A stretch of 64,000 bases of DNA, taken from contig JAFEAF010000004.1 in the NCBI GenBank assembly GCA_018266555.1, positions 1 to 64,000 on the forward strand. The letters run 5' to 3'. This document shows, one piece after another, positions 62,603 through 64,000 of this stretch. Source of the stretch: Bacteroidota bacterium. GTDB lineage: Bacteria; Bacteroidota; Bacteroidia; Chitinophagales; Chitinophagaceae. Each line of letters begins with the position of its first letter. Within the stretch, counting starts at the first letter, position 1. The notes beneath the pieces were generated by a model. It ran no database searches, was not told the origin of the DNA, and saw nothing but the letters and a program-made list of their open reading frames with translations. Both the position numbers and the translations under genes were made by a program.

Positions 62603-64000
62603 ATGAATAAGTTGTTGTTGTTTTTTATAACAGGTATTTTATTATCCGTGCAGATTCATGCGCAGCGGCACATCATGTCATTCAATGACGGATGGCAGTT
62701 TTTACCGAATGACAGTATGCAGTTTGCTCAACCAGGGGATTGGCAAAATATTCATATACCACATACATGGAATCTTGACGCCTACGTTACCAAAAATTAT
62801 AAACGGGGGCGGTGCTGGTATCGTAAGTCATTTACTATTCCCAGGTCATTTCGAAATAAAACGATATACCTGCGCTTTGATGCAATTAATTCTTATGCCG
62901 AAATATATCTTAACGGAATGTTGATCGGAAATCATAGCGGGGGTTATTCCGCCTTTAATATTTTATTGCCATCCGGCCAACTGAAAGACCACAACACCAT
63001 TATGATTTTGGTTGATAACCGCAATATTAATATACCGCCACTATCGGGAGACTTTACAATTTTTGGCGGAATATACCGTAATACATGGATGATCATACTG
63101 GAAAATCAACATTTCACGCTGGACAATTACGGTTCACCAGGTATTTTTATTTCCTCTACGGTGGTAAACAACCAAACAGCAACATTACACATAAAAGGTT
63201 CAGTCACTAATAAACAAAAAATACCTCTTACAATTCAATTGCAGATAAAAAATAATAGCAAAAATATTTTATCAAAATATATCAGGCTTCAATCTCAGGA
63301 TTTTCAAATCGGCAATCTCCTAATCCAAAACCCGGAATTATGGTCGCCCGAATCACCACATTTATATGAAGCTCAATTTTTACTTTTAAGAAAAAAAAAG
63401 ATTGTTGATCAAATAAATATCTCTTTTGGCCTTCGATGGTTCAGCGCTGATACCAAAAACGGGTTTATGCTTAATGGGAAACCGTTAAAACTAATGGGCA
63501 CAAATCGCCATCAGGATAAAGCCCCTTATGGTATAGCTGTACCGGTGAGTGTACATTGGGAAGATATGCAACTAATCAAAAATATGGGGGCCAACTTTGT
63601 CAGGTTGGCACATTACCAGCAGGATGATGAAGTCCTGAAGGCCTGTGATCGCTTGGGCTTAATTGTTTGGGAGGAAATTCCTGTTGTAGATATTATTGGC
63701 GATAACAAAATATTTTCAGGAAATGCCAAAAATATGCTGACCGAAATGATCCGCCAGCATTATAATCATCCGTCAGTTATGTTTTGGGGATTTATGAATG
63801 AAGCAATTCTTCAAGTGCCAGCCCGGATTGCTAAAGATCAACAATCGGCCTTTTATAAAAAAACTGTAGCCTTGGCAAATGAGTTGGAAATATTATTAAA
63901 AAAGGAAGACAATAGCCGATTAAGTACAATGGCTTGTGCCGGTTCTACCCTGTATAATGATATTGGCCTTAGCAATATTACCGATGTAGTAGGATGGAAT
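62603..64000 (+). CDS. GH2-family glycoside hydrolase, secreted (cut by window end)
   Basis: The first 466 codons are open to the end of the window. A signal peptide (MNKLLLFFITGILLSVQIHAQ) is followed by the sugar-binding N-domain (FNDGWQFLP to AEIYLNGMLIGNHSGGYSAF), an Ig-like domain and the start of the TIM barrel with NRHQDKAPYG and the acid/base Glu E400 in FWGFMNEAI. The nucleophile lies beyond the window. The family includes beta-galactosidase, beta-mannosidase and beta-glucuronidase; which is unknown. Divergent from the hemerythrin gene, with a TAATTTTG -7-like element about 30 bases before the ATG. Confidence 0.88.
   Translation, partial: MNKLLLFFITGILLSVQIHAQRHIMSFNDGWQFLPNDSMQFAQPGDWQNIHIPHTWNLDAYVTKNYKRGRCWYRKSFTIPRSFRNKTIYLRFDAINSYAEIYLNGMLIGNHSGGYSAFNILLPSGQLKDHNTIMILVDNRNINIPPLSGDFTIFGGIYRNTWMIILENQHFTLDNYGSPGIFISSTVVNNQTATLHIKGSVTNKQKIPLTIQLQIKNNSKNILSKYIRLQSQDFQIGNLLIQNPELWSPESPHLYEAQFLLLRKKKIVDQINISFGLRWFSADTKNGFMLNGKPLKLMGTNRHQDKAPYGIAVPVSVHWEDMQLIKNMGANFVRLAHYQQDDEVLKACDRLGLIVWEEIPVVDIIGDNKIFSGNAKNMLTEMIRQHYNHPSVMFWGFMNEAILQVPARIAKDQQSAFYKKTVALANELEILLKKEDNSRLSTMACAGSTLYNDIGLSNITDVVGWN

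Noticed and set aside
1-64000. CRISPR array, prophage or insertion sequence
   Set aside because: No regularly spaced direct repeats, no phage structural genes and no transposase were seen on either strand.

Overview
The window reads as a chromosomal segment of a low-GC member of the Bacteroidota, most likely a Chitinophagaceae-type bacterium. Supporting signs are DUF4270, GSCFA and BlaI/M56-TonB proteins, a TonB-dependent receptor-like barrel, an antiquitin-type aldehyde dehydrogenase, weak Shine-Dalgarno sequences, and promoters of the Bacteroidota type (TTTG, about 19 bases, TAnnTTTG), seen most clearly before rpsO and metK. No CRISPR array, rRNA or transposase was seen. One tRNA (His, GTG) is present.

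Region 1 (1-4478) is accessory DNA and does not look like the rest. All genes lie on the minus strand in three blocks separated by long imperfect palindromes. The first 9 bases of each block are the exact complement of the first 9 bases of the palindrome that closes the same block, while the sequence itself differs between blocks. This is what integron gene cassettes with attC sites should show. No integrase is visible, so I read it as an attC cluster lacking an integrase. The cassettes carry (A) a HAD phosphatase, a phosphoribosyltransferase-like protein and a DprA/Smf-like protein, (B) a secreted WG-repeat protein, and (C) a GNAT acetyltransferase plus a small zinc-finger protein.

Region 2 (4839-20000) is housekeeping: dnaG, a CYTH protein, an M48 lipoprotein peptidase, plsY, pnp, rpsO, miaE, a sugar-kinase-like protein with galK and galM, a GSCFA protein, an interrupted conserved gene, an HMG-CoA lyase-like gene and an XRE-type regulator. 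Region 3 (20329-26059) is less conserved: secreted and lipoprotein genes, a serine hydrolase, a deletion scar joining a truncated methyltransferase to the tail of a second serine hydrolase, an alpha/beta hydrolase and a class III aminotransferase. Region 4 (26051-44431) returns to core genes: rlmB, a sterol-desaturase-family gene, metK, DUF4270, a GT5-like protein, panC, a flippase-like protein, the heptose adenylyltransferase, ppk1-ppx, panB, ALDH7, a subtilase, a DinB protein and a tail-specific protease.

Region 5 (44642-52061) has tRNA-His, an outer-membrane barrel, a polysaccharide deacetylase with two glycosyltransferases, and ftsE. Region 6 (52124-55169) is a BlaI/M56 regulatory pair in which the M56 membrane peptidase is fused to an N-acetylmuramoyl-L-alanine amidase domain and two TonB C-terminal domains. 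A doubled operator lies in front of it. Region 7 (55230-62452) is a respiratory or nitrosative-stress island: an FNR-like regulator, a small membrane subunit, a CuA plus cytochrome c subunit II, a haem-copper oxidase subunit I that lacks the catalytic tyrosine and one low-spin haem histidine, a SCO1 copper chaperone, and a cytochrome b/ferredoxin/MvhD fusion, with a hemerythrin-like protein beside them. The residues point to a B-family nitric oxide reductase rather than an ordinary oxidase. The window ends inside a secreted GH2 glycosidase.
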